Part shown: positions 1 to 9,694 of the stretch, in pieces | How positions within the stretch are numbered: the first letter of the stretch is position 1 | How the letters are laid out: every line of letters begins with the position of its first letter | Source of the DNA: Paenacidovorax caeni | Lineage (GTDB): Bacteria > Pseudomonadota > Gammaproteobacteria > Burkholderiales > Burkholderiaceae_C | DNA: 64,000 nt | NCBI RefSeq assembly: GCF_001298675.1 | Contig: NZ_CYIG01000006.1 | Location: 1-64,000 of the forward strand | Reading direction: 5' to 3' | Position numbers and translations under genes: made by a program | Notes under the pieces: model-generated | The model's database searches: none | What the model was told of the DNA's origin: nothing | The model's input: only the letters and a program-made list of their open reading frames with translations

Positions 1-1152
1 GGTCCACTTCTGGCTGATGTTGCGCAGGGCCAGGTAGAACAGCTTGGTCAGCGCCTCGTCGCTGGGGAACGAGCCCCGGTTCTTGGTCAGCTTCCTCAGG
101 CTCATGTTCACCGACTCGATGGCATTGGTGGTGTAGATGACCTTGCGGATTTCCGGCGGGTAGTCAAAGAACGGGGTCAAGCGGCTCCAGCTCCTGCGCC
201 AAGACTGACCGATGGGCAGGTACTCGGCATCCCAGCGGTCCTCGAATTCACCGAGCATCAGCTCGGCCTCTTCGGCGGTGGCGGCCGTGTAGATGCGGCG
301 CAGGTCGGCAGCCACCTCTTTGCGGCGCTTCCATGAGACGTAGTTCAGGCTGTGGCGCACCATGTGAACGATGCACAGTTGCACCACCGCCTTGGGAAAG
401 ACGGCCTCAATGGCGTCAGGAAAGCCCTTGAGCCCATCGACGCAGGCAATGAAGATGTCCTGCACGCCCCGGTTGCGCAGTTCGGTCACAACCTGCAGCC
501 AGAACTTGGCACCCTCGGTCTGCGCCAGCCACAGGCCCAGCACCTCCTTGTCGCCCGTCATGGTGATGCCGATGGCCAGGTACACCGCCTTGACCCGCAC
601 CGCGCCCTCGCGCACCTTCACATGGATGCAGTCCAGATAGACGATGGGGTAAATCGGCTCCAGCGGCCGGGCCTGCCAGGCCTTGACCTCATCGGCCACG
701 GCGTCCGTCACCGAGGAAATCAGACTGGGCGAAACTTCGGTGCCGTACATCTCTTCGAGGTGAGCCTGTATCTCGCGCACCGTCATGCCACGGGCGTACA
801 GCGAGATGATTTTGTCGTCGAAGCCGGCCCAGCGGGTCTGGTGCTTGGGGATGAGCTGGGGCTCGAAGCTGCCGTGACGGTCGCGAGGCACCTCGATGGG
901 CAACTCGCCGAAATCGCCCTTGAGGGTCTTCCTGCTCTTGCCGTTGCGGGTGTTGCCAGCGGGGTTGGCCACCGCCTCGTTGCGTTCATGGCCCAGGTGC
1001 TCAGTCAGCTCAGCGTCCAAAGCTCGCTCGACCAGCAGCTTGGTCAGTTGCTTGAGCAGGCCGTTCTCGCCGATGAGGTCTTCAGGCTTCTTGTAGTTAG
1101 CCAGCAGGCCAGACAGCAGTTCTTCGGGTACGTCGTGTTTCTTGGTACTCAT
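1..1152 (-). CDS. IS256-family transposase (3' end outside window)
   Basis: DDE transposase of the IS256/MutA type, expected to move its own element by cut-and-paste or copy-out. The 384 visible codons begin [13 protein letters not shown] and stay open to base 1. They contain the family signature: Asp174 in YLDCIHVKV, Asp239 in [12 protein letters not shown] and Glu346 in TTNAIESVN, the three catalytic acids in their usual spacing. Family members are about 400-420 residues, so only some 20-35 C-terminal residues should be missing. The ATG at 1152 is the first in the frame after the terminal repeat. No frameshift or stop is seen, so the enzyme may be active. Family assignment is firm; the exact IS name is not given. 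Confidence 0.93.
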   Translation of the reverse strand, partial: MSTKKHDVPEELLSGLLANYKKPEDLIGENGLLKQLTKLLVERALDAELTEHLGHERNEAVANPAGNTRNGKSRKTLKGDFGELPIEVPRDRHGSFEPQLIPKHQTRWAGFDDKIISLYARGMTVREIQAHLEEMYGTEVSPSLISSVTDAVADEVKAWQARPLEPIYPIVYLDCIHVKVREGAVRVKAVYLAIGITMTGDKEVLGLWLAQTEGAKFWLQVVTELRNRGVQDIFIACVDGLKGFPDAIEAVFPKAVVQLCIVHMVRHSLNYVSWKRRKEVAADLRRIYTAATAEEAELMLGEFEDRWDAEYLPIGQSWRRSWSRLTPFFDYPPEIRKVIYTTNAIESVNMSLRKLTKNRGSFPSDEALTKLFYLALRNISQKWT

Positions 1153-1222
1153 GGTGCTTACGGACAGGCCGACTTGCGTCGGCGTTGGATTGACCGTTTA
1201 CACAAAATTCTGCACACCCTCT
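1..1222 (-). mobile_element. IS256-family insertion sequence, incomplete at window edge
   Basis: The element consists of a transposase gene read leftwards plus about 70 bases of upstream sequence ending in a probable terminal inverted repeat at about 1201-1222 (GGGTGTGCAGAATTTTGTGT read on the minus strand). The other end lies outside the window, so the inverted repeat partner and target duplication cannot be checked. To the right of 1222 the sequence continues as an interrupted IS5-type transposase gene, so this element landed inside another insertion sequence. The boundary is accurate to a few bases only. Confidence 0.85.
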
Positions 1223-1870
1223 GCGCACGGCCCGGCGCATGCGCTTGAACTGCTTGGCGTGTGCGTAGCGCCCGATCTGCGCGGCCAGCCGTGGGGCCAC
1301 GCGGTTGTAGATCTGGCGCAGCTTGAGGCCGTTGTCCTCGGCCGCCTTGACCAAATGCTGGCGGCTCTTGTCTAGCAGCCGGCTGTCGGTGGGGTGCGCC
1401 ACGGCCTTGGGCATGACGGTGGTGTCCACTATGACCCGCTGCACGCTGGCCTTGTTGATCAGCCCCGCAGCCCTGGCGGCCTCGATGGTTATCGCCAATA
1501 GCACCTCCACGCCTTCCTCGCCGATGCGCTGGCGCCAGCGCGTCACGCTTCTGGGATCGATGGGCAACTCAGTCTGCAGGTAGGTCTCGCCGCAGAAGAA
1601 CTGCCAGTACGGGTTCTCCACCCAGGTGTTCACAACTGCCTCGTCAGAAGCATCGTTGGCGTGCTGCAAGTACAGCAAGCCGGCGACCAGACGCGGCGCC
1701 AGCGGCGGGCGGCCGCGGCCCGAGGTGAAGTGGCTGGCAAAGTGCCGCTCGATCTGCTCCCAGTCCATCAAGCCAGCCAGGCGTACCAGCGGGTGGCGCA
1801 TGTTGATCTGCTCGTCCAGGCGCGGGCGGAACAACTCGCCGCTCTAGGGCTGGGAAGGCTTCGGGCGCAT
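1222..1870 (-). pseudogene. IS5-family transposase, broken by an amber codon and an IS insertion
   Basis: The reading frame carries the N-terminal DUF772-type and early catalytic parts of an IS5-family transposase, with stretches such as FRPRLDEQINMRHPLVRLAG, SVTRWRQRIGEEG and VIVDTTVMPKAVAHPTDS. The natural start appears to be the ATG at 1870-1868, preceded by GAGGAG at a good distance; it reads MRPKPSQP and then meets TAG at 1846-1844 before resuming in the same frame with SGELFRPRL. Translation could restart at TTG 1834. After KQFKRMRRA (about 1230) homology ends because the IS256 terminal repeat begins. Two independent lesions make this a pseudogene. The family is clear; the subgroup is not certain. 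Confidence 0.85.
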
Positions 1871-2000
1871 CGGACTCCTCGGAGGAATTTGCAAGAAAAC
1901 AGGTACTGGCAAAACCATACCTTGCAAGTCCTGCGCCCATCAATCAGCAAAACTACGTGTCAGATCAACGGCTTGCGCGTTGTTCAGGGCGGACTAGCTA
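1222..2000 (-). mobile_element. IS5-type element remnant, interrupted by the IS256 element
   Basis: Right-hand part of an IS5-like element: the 5' two thirds of the transposase gene plus its upstream region. The outer end is probably near 1975-2000, where GTTCAGGGCGGACTA resembles the ends I recall for this group, but with the partner end off the window this is a guess. The left side is cut at about 1222 by the IS256 element. The remainder of the transposase gene should lie beyond base 1. Confidence 0.6.
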
Positions 2001-2100
2001 CTCATGCAGCTACACATTTTAGGCTGAATGACAGTACATCAAAGCGCACCACATTGGATAGTTAATTTCACAAGCCAATGATTTAAAAGGAATTTTTTAG

Positions 2101-2125
2101 AAAAAATAGAACGTCACTGCACGTT
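2101..2125 (-). terminator. Possible weak terminator after rng
   Basis: On the minus strand, just past the rng stop, AACGT and ACGTT form a 5-bp stem around a 6-base loop, followed by CTATTTTTTC. The stem is short and AT-rich, so this is a weak candidate. The stretch from 2000 to 2132 is otherwise AT-rich with no gene seen. Confidence 0.4.
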
Positions 2126-2132
2126 AAAAAAC

Positions 2133-3620
2133 TCACAGCAGCACAATGTCGTACTGCTCCTGCCCCATTGAGCTTTCGGCCTGCAGCGAGATAGGCTTGC
2201 CAATGAAGTCCGACAGCCCGGCCAGGTGCTGGCTTTCCTCGTCAAGGAACAGCTCCACCACCTTGGGCGAGGCGATGACGCGGAATTCGCGCGGGTTGAA
2301 CTGGCGCGCCTCGCGCAGCACCTCGCGCAGGATGTCGTAGCACACGCTGCGCGCGGTCTTCACCTCACCGACGCCGTGGCAGGTGGGGCACGGCTCGCAC
2401 AGCATGTGCGCCAACGATTCGCGCGTGCGCTTGCGCGTCATTTCCACCAAGCCGAGTTGCGAGAAGCCGCCCACCATGGTTTTGACGCGGTCGCGCGCAA
2501 GCTGCTTCTTGAACTCGGCCAGCACGGCGCTCTTGTGGTCCTCGCGCAGCATGTCGATGAAGTCGGCAATGACGATGCCGCCCAGGTTGCGCAAGCGCAG
2601 CTGGCGCGCGATGGCGCCCGCGGCTTCCAGGTTGGTCTTGAAGATGGTGTCGTCGAAGTTACGCGCACCCACGTAGCCGCCGGTGTTCACGTCGATGGTG
2701 GTCAGTGCCTCGGTTTGGTCCACGATCAGGTAGCCGCCCGACTTCAGGTCCACGCGCCGCCCCAGCGCGCGGGCGATTTCCTCGTCGATGGCGAACAGGT
2801 CGAAGATCGGGCGCTCCCCCTTGTACAGCTGCAGCTTGGCCGTCGCGGCAGGCATGAACTCGCGCCCGAACTGCTGCAGCGCAGCGAACTGCTCGCGCGA
2901 GTCGATGCGAATGCTCTGCGTCTCCTCGCTGGCGATGTCACGCAGCACACGCTGCAACAGGTTCAGGTCCTGGTACAGCAGCGACAGCGGCGGCAGGCGC
3001 ATAGCGGCCTGGCGAATGCCGGCCCAGGTCTTGCGCAGGTAGGCGATGTCCTCGGCCAGTTCCTCGTCGCTGGCGTCCTCGCCATTGGTGCGCAGGATGA
3101 AGCCCCCGCCGCCGCCCGTGGCCTTGTCGCCGACCAGCGCCTGCAGGCGCGCGCGCAGCGCGTCGCGTTCAGCGGGTGGGATCTTTTGCGACACGCCCAC
3201 GTGGTCGTCCTGCGGCAGGAACACCAGCAGCCGCCCAGCGATGCTGATCTGCGTGGACAGGCGCGCGCCCTTGCTGCCGATGGGGTCCTTGATGACCTGT
3301 ACCATGAGCGACTGGCCCTCGAACACCTGCTTCTCGATGGGCACGGATGGCTCCCCCTTGCGCGCGAACATCGGCGCCTCGCCGCCCTCCTGGCGCTGCC
3401 ACACGTCGGCCACATGCAGAAAGGCCGCGCGCTCCAGGCCAATGTCGATGAACGCCGACTGCATGCCCGGCAACACACGCGAAACCCTGCCCAGGTAGAC
3501 GTTGCCGACCAGGCCGCGCTCCAGCGTGCGCTCGACGTGCAGTTCCTGCACCGCGCCGCTTTCGACCACCGCGACGCGCGTTTCCTGCGGGGACCAGTTG
3601 ATGAGAATGTCTTGTTGCAT
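2133..3620 (-). CDS. rng: Ribonuclease G
   Basis: Endoribonuclease of the RNase E/G family that matures the 5' end of 16S rRNA and takes part in mRNA decay in the cytoplasm. The start chosen is the ATG at 3620 (MQQDILINWSPQETRVA), which matches the usual RNase G N-terminus; an in-frame ATG at 3647 adds nine residues of no family likeness. The order is an S1-like domain near the N-terminus (GNVYLGRVSRVLPGMQSAFIDIG), the catalytic DNase I-like core with the LIVDQTEALTTIDVNTG segment, and the zinc-link CEPCPTCHGVG. About 495 residues fits RNase G and lacks the long C-terminal scaffold of RNase E. In many Burkholderiales I expect maf directly upstream; here cobA and the denitrification genes lie in between. 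Confidence 0.96.
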   Translation of the reverse strand: MQQDILINWSPQETRVAVVESGAVQELHVERTLERGLVGNVYLGRVSRVLPGMQSAFIDIGLERAAFLHVADVWQRQEGGEAPMFARKGEPSVPIEKQVFEGQSLMVQVIKDPIGSKGARLSTQISIAGRLLVFLPQDDHVGVSQKIPPAERDALRARLQALVGDKATGGGGGFILRTNGEDASDEELAEDIAYLRKTWAGIRQAAMRLPPLSLLYQDLNLLQRVLRDIASEETQSIRIDSREQFAALQQFGREFMPAATAKLQLYKGERPIFDLFAIDEEIARALGRRVDLKSGGYLIVDQTEALTTIDVNTGGYVGARNFDDTIFKTNLEAAGAIARQLRLRNLGGIVIADFIDMLREDHKSAVLAEFKKQLARDRVKTMVGGFSQLGLVEMTRKRTRESLAHMLCEPCPTCHGVGEVKTARSVCYDILREVLREARQFNPREFRVIASPKVVELFLDEESQHLAGLSDFIGKPISLQAESSMGQEQYDIVLL

Positions 3621-3700
3621 GGCGGCGGAATTCCTTGAAGCAGCCATGATGCCTCAAAGCGTTGCGCCGCACGGGCCCGCAGAAAAATTAGGCACCCAAT

Positions 3701-3740
3701 CGGCCTCCAGCCCTTTCTAGGAAAGCGCTGGCAGCTATCG
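3701..3740 (-). repeat. Comamonadaceae-type dispersed repeat, copy 1
   Basis: Read on the minus strand: GATAGCTGCCAGCGCTTTCC, then TAGAAAGGGCTGGAGGCCG. It fills the gap between the cobA stop and the rng start. It matches the 12-copy family in both half-sites. Confidence 0.88.
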
Positions 3741-3756
3741 AAAGAGAAGTACCCTG

Positions 3757-4593
3757 TTACAACGCCAGCGGCTGCGCCAGGCCGCGCATGCCGTGCAGCA
3801 GTTGCGGCTGCAGCGCGACCACGCCGCCGATGACGATGAGCGCCGGCGGGCGCACGCGGTGCTCCTGCGCCAACGCGGGCAGCGTCTGCAGAGTGCCGGT
3901 GATACAGCGCTGCGTGGGCAGCGAGGCCTGTTCGACCAGCGCCGCCGGCGTGTCGGCAGGCAGGCCGTGGCGCGCCAGCTCGGCGCAGATGGTGGGCAGC
4001 GTGCCGATGCCCATGTAGATCACCACGGTCTGGCGCGGACGTGCCAGCAGCTCCCAGTCGAGCGCCACCTCGTTGTCGCCGCGCAGGTGGCCGGTGGCGA
4101 ACACCAGCGTGGCCGCGTGGTCACGGTGCGTGAGCGGGATGCCGGCGCAGGCCCCCGCGCCCTGGGCGGCCGTAATGCCGGGCACCACGTCGAACGGAAT
4201 GCCCGCCTCGGCCAGGGCCTGGGCCTCCTCGCCGCCGCGGCCGAAGATGAAGCCGTCGCCGCCCTTGAGCCGCACCAGAGGACGGCCGCTGCGCGCCAGG
4301 CGCACCATCAGGTCGATGATCGACTCCTGCGGCAGCGTGTGGTGCGATGACTCTTTGCCGACGTAGATCAGGTCGGCATCCTCGGCCACGTAGCGCAGCA
4401 CCTCCTTGCCGACGAGGTGGTCGTACAGCACCAGGCGCGCGCCGCGCAGCGCCTTGACGGCGCGCAGCGTGAGCAGCTCGGGGTCGCCCGGCCCGGCGCC
4501 GACCAGGCTCACGCGCCCGGGCGGCAGAGGGGTGTTGGCGCATTCCTCGCGGGGCGGGGCACGGAACCAGCGCGCATCTTCAACGAACTTCAT
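3757..4593 (-). CDS. cobA: Uroporphyrinogen-III C-methyltransferase (CobA/NirE)
   Basis: SAM-dependent enzyme that methylates uroporphyrinogen III at C2 and C7 to precorrin-2, the first committed step to siroheme, cobalamin and heme d1. The protein is 278 residues from the ATG at 4593 (MKFVEDARWF), with AAAGG seven bases upstream; the longer open frame to 4770 has no family likeness. Seen are the N-terminal VSLVGAGPGDPELLTLRA loop, LYDHLVG, the VPGITAAQGAGA loop and VVIYMG, all typical of SUMT. It is divergent from nirS across an FNR/Dnr-type palindrome, so I infer it is the NirE of the heme d1 pathway, though the same chemistry could serve siroheme or B12. Confidence 0.93.
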   Translation of the reverse strand: MKFVEDARWFRAPPREECANTPLPPGRVSLVGAGPGDPELLTLRAVKALRGARLVLYDHLVGKEVLRYVAEDADLIYVGKESSHHTLPQESIIDLMVRLARSGRPLVRLKGGDGFIFGRGGEEAQALAEAGIPFDVVPGITAAQGAGACAGIPLTHRDHAATLVFATGHLRGDNEVALDWELLARPRQTVVIYMGIGTLPTICAELARHGLPADTPAALVEQASLPTQRCITGTLQTLPALAQEHRVRPPALIVIGGVVALQPQLLHGMRGLAQPLAL

Positions 4594-4654
4594 GGCGGCC
4601 TTTCTTTGTCGGCATCGTGGTGCAGGCATTGTTCGGGCGCATGCATGGCGCCGT

Positions 4655-4672
4655 CCTTGAACCAGTTCAAGG
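4655..4672. promoter_or_regulatory. FNR/Dnr-type box between cobA and nirS
   Basis: CCTTGAA-CCAG-TTCAAGG is a perfect palindrome with 7-base arms around the TTGA-N6-TCAA core recognised by Crp/Fnr regulators of the FNR, ANR and DNR/NnrR groups. Its centre is 70 bases before the cobA start and 143 before nirS. Placed at -41.5 it would give transcription starts near 4622 (cobA) and 4705 (nirS). Whether one or both promoters use it is inference; the Dnr-like gene at 18980 is the obvious partner. Confidence 0.82.
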
Positions 4673-4791
4673 ACAGCCAGGCCCACCCCCAGCGACGATG
4701 CGGTTACTCGCAAGAAGAGGGGAATGGACAGCGACCTCGCGAGAAGTGCCGCGGCATCCGCCACGGACACTACCCATGTGCTGATCCCTGA

Positions 4792-6525
<1,734 letters not shown>

Positions 6526-6551
6526 TGTAATGCTGCGATTGGAGACCTGAC

Positions 6552-6908
6552 ATGCCACGTTCCGCCGTCCTGTCCCTGGCTGGGGTGCTGCTGGCCACGG
6601 CGGCTGGCGCGCAAACCGCGCCAGCGCCCGTGCCTGGCCCCGAGCGCACCGCGCAGCTCGTGCGCATGGTGCGGCAGGACTGCGGCTCATGCCATGGCAT
6701 GCGTCTCACCGGCGGCCTCGGGCCGGCGCTCACGCGCCAGGCCCTGGCCGGCAAACCCCCGGACTATCTGGCCGCAGTCATCCTGCACGGCATCCCCGGA
6801 ACGCCCATGCCCCCCTGGAGTGCCATGCTCCAGGGCGCCGAGGCGCGGTGGATCGCCGAGCAACTGGCCAGCGGCTTCCCCGAAGAAAACAGGAGCTCCG
6901 CCCCATGA
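6552..6908 (+). CDS. nirC: Small c-type cytochrome NirC (cytochrome c55x)
   Basis: Periplasmic monoheme cytochrome of the nir cluster; in Pseudomonas NirC can pass electrons to NirS and has been linked to maturation of the enzyme. The 118-residue precursor has a signal peptide (MPRSAVLSLAGVLLATAAGA then Q) and one heme motif CGSCH at residues 44-48. A Met-rich stretch PGTPMPPW near residue 87 probably holds the distal ligand. It lies directly after nirS, and its TGA overlaps the nirF start in ATGA, pointing to translational coupling. Size, position and motif all fit NirC. Confidence 0.9.
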   Translation: MPRSAVLSLAGVLLATAAGAQTAPAPVPGPERTAQLVRMVRQDCGSCHGMRLTGGLGPALTRQALAGKPPDYLAAVILHGIPGTPMPPWSAMLQGAEARWIAEQLASGFPEENRSSAP

Positions 6909-8116
6909 TGAACCGGCGCACCCTGCTCTCCCTCAGTGCCAGCGCGCCGCTGCTCGCCAGCGGCTGCGCGGCCCCCTCTTCCCTGGCCACGTCCGCCCCG
7001 GCCCCTGCACTGCAGGGCACGGGTGATTTGGGCGTGGTCATCGAGCGCGCCCAAGGCGCGCTGACCCTGGTCAACACCAGCCGCCGCGAAGCCATTGGCC
7101 GCGTGACCGGCCTGGGCGACCTCTCGCACGCCTCGGTGGTGTTCTCGCGCGACGAGCGCTTCGCCTACGTCTTCGGCCGCGACGGCGGGCTGACCCAGGT
7201 GGACATCCTGACACAGCGCATCACCGCCCGCGTCATGCAGGCGGGCAACTCGATTGGCGGCGCCATCAGCGCCGACGGCAGCTTGGTCGTCGCGCAAAAC
7301 TACACGCCCGGCGGCATCAAGGTGTTCGACGCCGCCACGCTGGAACTGCTGGCCGACCTGCCCGCCCTCACCCCCAGCGGCGAGCGCTCGCGCGTTGTGG
7401 GCCTGGCCGACCTGCCGCAGCGCCGCTTCATCTACAGCCTGTTCGATGCCGGTGCCATCTGCATCGCCGACTGTGCCGACCCGCGCAAGCCCCGCGTCAC
7501 CACGCTGGAAGGCATCGGCAAGCAGCCCTACGACGCCCTGGTGTCACCCAACGGCCGCCACTACATCGCGGGTCTGTTCGGCGAAGACGGCCTGGCCATG
7601 GTGGATCTGTGGGAAGAGTCGCCACGCGCGCGCCGTATCCTGGGCGGCTACGGGCGCGGCCAGCAGCCCCTGCCCGTGTACAAGATGCCGCACCTACGCG
7701 GCTGGGCCGTGGCCGGGCGCCACGCTTACCTGCCCGCCATCGGGCGCCACGAGGTGCTCATCGTCGACACCGCCACCTGGGCCGAGGTCGGGCGCATCCC
7801 GGTCGCGGGGCAGCCGGTCTTCGTCATGGCACGCCCTGACGGGCGCCAGGTCTGGGTCAATTTTTCGGTCCCCGACTACAACCGCGTGCAGGTCATCGAC
7901 ACCCCGAGCCAACGCGTAGTGCAAACGCTTGAGCCCGGCAAGGCCGTGCTGCACATGGAATTCACGCCGCGCGGCGAATCGGTATGGATCAGCTGCCGCG
8001 ACGACAACCGCGTGCAGGTCTACGACACGCACACGCTGCAAACGCAGGCCACGCTGCCTGTTGATGCCCCGAGCGGCATCTTCTTCACCGCACGCGCACA
8101 ACGCATGGGGTTCTAA
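6905..8116 (+). CDS. nirF: Heme d1 biosynthesis protein NirF
   Basis: Propeller protein needed for a late step of heme d1 formation in the periplasm; the NirF family lacks the cytochrome c domain of NirS. The start at 6905 (MMNRRTLLSLS) is inside the nirC stop and has AGGAG upstream. The leader ends in LASG-Cys21, a good lipobox, so the protein is predicted to be a membrane-anchored lipoprotein, as described for the Pseudomonas protein. After it come WD40-like YVTN repeats (for example DERFAYVFGRDGG and GRHEVLIVDTATW). At 403 residues it has the usual length. The next gene, nirDL, begins 25 bases downstream. Confidence 0.94.
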   Translation: MMNRRTLLSLSASAPLLASGCAAPSSLATSAPAPALQGTGDLGVVIERAQGALTLVNTSRREAIGRVTGLGDLSHASVVFSRDERFAYVFGRDGGLTQVDILTQRITARVMQAGNSIGGAISADGSLVVAQNYTPGGIKVFDAATLELLADLPALTPSGERSRVVGLADLPQRRFIYSLFDAGAICIADCADPRKPRVTTLEGIGKQPYDALVSPNGRHYIAGLFGEDGLAMVDLWEESPRARRILGGYGRGQQPLPVYKMPHLRGWAVAGRHAYLPAIGRHEVLIVDTATWAEVGRIPVAGQPVFVMARPDGRQVWVNFSVPDYNRVQVIDTPSQRVVQTLEPGKAVLHMEFTPRGESVWISCRDDNRVQVYDTHTLQTQATLPVDAPSGIFFTARAQRMGF

Positions 8117-8141
8117 CGACGATCTTCACATTGGGGCACGC

Positions 8142-9155
8142 ATGCGCATTCATCCCCCCGAGCAGGCCCTGGACCTTGCCCTGCTCAACCCCTGGCAGCG
8201 CGGCTTTCCGCTGTTGCCCGAGCCGTTCGCGGCGATTGGCGCGCCCCTGGGCCTGGGCGCCGCCGAGGTTCTTGCCCACTACGCGCGGCTGCAGCGCGAG
8301 GGTACGCTCAGCCGCATCGGCGCGGTGTTCGCCCCCGGTGCGGGCGGCGCCTCGCTGCTCGCCGCCATGGCGGTCCCCCCCGAGCGGCTCGAGGCAGTGG
8401 CCGCCAGCGTCTCCAGCCATGCCGGCGTGAACCACAACTACGAACGCGAGCACACCACCAACCTGTGGTTCGTGGCCACCGGGCGCGACGACGCGCAGGT
8501 AGAACAGTTGCTGCGCAAGATCGAGGCCGACACCGGCCTGCCCGTGCTGCGCCTGCCCATGCTGCGCCCCTACCGCATCGACACCGGCTTCGACCTGCGC
8601 GCCAGCCAGTCCCAGGCCACGGGTGCCACGCACTGGGCGGCCACGCCGCTGCAGCCGCACGAGCAGCCCCTGGCAGCGTTGGCAGAACACGGCCTGCCGC
8701 TGACCGAGCGCCCCTACGACCTGTGGGCCGGACAGCTGGGCCAGAGCGTCGATGCCGTGCTGGCGCAGTTGCAGCGCTGGCTGACGCAGCGCACCCTGGC
8801 CCGATTCGGCGTGGTGGTGCGCCACCATGAGCTGGGTTACACCGCCAACGCCATGACCGTGTTCGACGTGCCCGACAGCGCCGTCGATGCCTGCGGCGAG
8901 GCACTGGCGCAGGTGCCCGGCGTCACGCTGGCCTACCAGCGCGCGCGGGCACCGGGCTGGCGCTACAACCTGTACTGCATGGTGCACGGCCGCGACCGCC
9001 AGGCCGTGCGCGCCACCGTGGCCCAGGCCACCGCGCAGGCCGGGCTAGCCAGTCGGCCCCAGGCGCTGCTGTTCTCGCTACGCCGCTTCAAGCAGACCGG
9101 GGCGCGCCGCTTTGCCCACCTGGCACCCTCAAATTCGATAGCTGCCAGCGCTTGA
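8142..9155 (+). CDS. nirDL: Siroheme decarboxylase NirDL fusion
   Basis: The protein joins two Lrp/AsnC-like units, NirD-like (about residues 1-150) and NirL-like (about 170-325), which in Pseudomonas are separate genes. The family decarboxylates the C12 and C18 acetates of siroheme to didecarboxysiroheme. Each half begins with a winged-helix segment (LLPEPFAAIGAPLG and LTERPYDLWAGQLG) followed by the RAM-like part with HAGVNHNYEREHTTNLWFVA and PGWRYNLYCMVHG. The start at 8142 has GGGG upstream. The last seven residues (NSIAASA) and the stop are encoded by a dispersed repeat (9131-9180), so the C-terminal tail is probably not ancestral. Confidence 0.92.
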   Translation: MRIHPPEQALDLALLNPWQRGFPLLPEPFAAIGAPLGLGAAEVLAHYARLQREGTLSRIGAVFAPGAGGASLLAAMAVPPERLEAVAASVSSHAGVNHNYEREHTTNLWFVATGRDDAQVEQLLRKIEADTGLPVLRLPMLRPYRIDTGFDLRASQSQATGATHWAATPLQPHEQPLAALAEHGLPLTERPYDLWAGQLGQSVDAVLAQLQRWLTQRTLARFGVVVRHHELGYTANAMTVFDVPDSAVDACGEALAQVPGVTLAYQRARAPGWRYNLYCMVHGRDRQAVRATVAQATAQAGLASRPQALLFSLRRFKQTGARRFAHLAPSNSIAASA

Positions 9156-9180
9156 CCAGCAAGCCCTAGAAGCCAATTTG
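9131..9180 (+). repeat. Dispersed repeat, copy 2, overlapping the nirDL 3' end
   Basis: AAATTCGATAGCTGCCAGCG, then CTTGACCAGCAAGCCCTAGA and AGCCAATTTG. The first 25 bases are read as the last codons and stop of nirDL; the rest lies before nirG. Confidence 0.92.
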
Positions 9181-9208
9181 ACCCAAAAAATCAACCAAGG
9201 AACCCACG

Positions 9209-9694
9209 ATGCTCACCCCAGAAGACGCCCGCCTCATCGACCGGCTGCACGGCGGCTTCCCGCTCGTGGACCGGCCTTTTGCCGCCGTCGGCGCGGAGCT
9301 TGGCTGGAGCGAGGAGCGCGTGATTGAGCGCCTGCACCAGCTGCTGGCGCAAGGCGTGCTCACGCGCTTCGGGCCACTGTTCCAGATCGAGCGCGCGGGC
9401 GGGCAGTTCGTGCTCGCCGCCATCGCCGTGCCCGAGGAACGCTTCGACGCCGTGAACGCCGTGGTCAACAGCTTTCCCGAAGTCGCGCACAACTACCGGC
9501 GCACGCACGCGCTCAACATGTGGTTCGTTGTCGCCGCCGAATCCCCCGCGCAGGCCGACAGCGCCCTGGCGCGCATCGAGGAGGCCATCGGCCTGCCCGT
9601 GCTCGCTTTCCCGAAGGAGCAGGAGTATTTCGTCGAGCTGCGCCTGCCCGCACTGGCCACCGCTGCCGCACCAGGAGAACACCATGGCGCTTGA
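9209..9694 (+). CDS. nirG: Siroheme decarboxylase subunit NirG
   Basis: Lrp/AsnC-like protein of 161 residues, homologous to each half of NirDL. It works with the other Nir decarboxylase subunits in siroheme decarboxylation on the way to heme d1. The winged-helix part (residues 1-55, FPLVDRPFAAVGAELGWSEE) is followed by LTRFGPLFQIERAGG and PEVAHNYRRTHALNMWFVVA, the form I associate with NirG. Its 3' end overlaps the nirH start by 11 bases. The letters G and H rest on gene order, because the four paralogues are close in sequence. Confidence 0.88.
   Translation: MLTPEDARLIDRLHGGFPLVDRPFAAVGAELGWSEERVIERLHQLLAQGVLTRFGPLFQIERAGGQFVLAAIAVPEERFDAVNAVVNSFPEVAHNYRRTHALNMWFVVAAESPAQADSALARIEEAIGLPVLAFPKEQEYFVELRLPALATAAAPGEHHGA

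Noticed and set aside
352-1248. A plus-strand open frame of 298 codons in the IS256 element
   Set aside because: It is antisense to the transposase, which carries the complete DDE signature.
2226-3638. A plus-strand open frame of 470 codons opposite rng
   Set aside because: It is antisense to a full-length RNase G gene with all conserved motifs.
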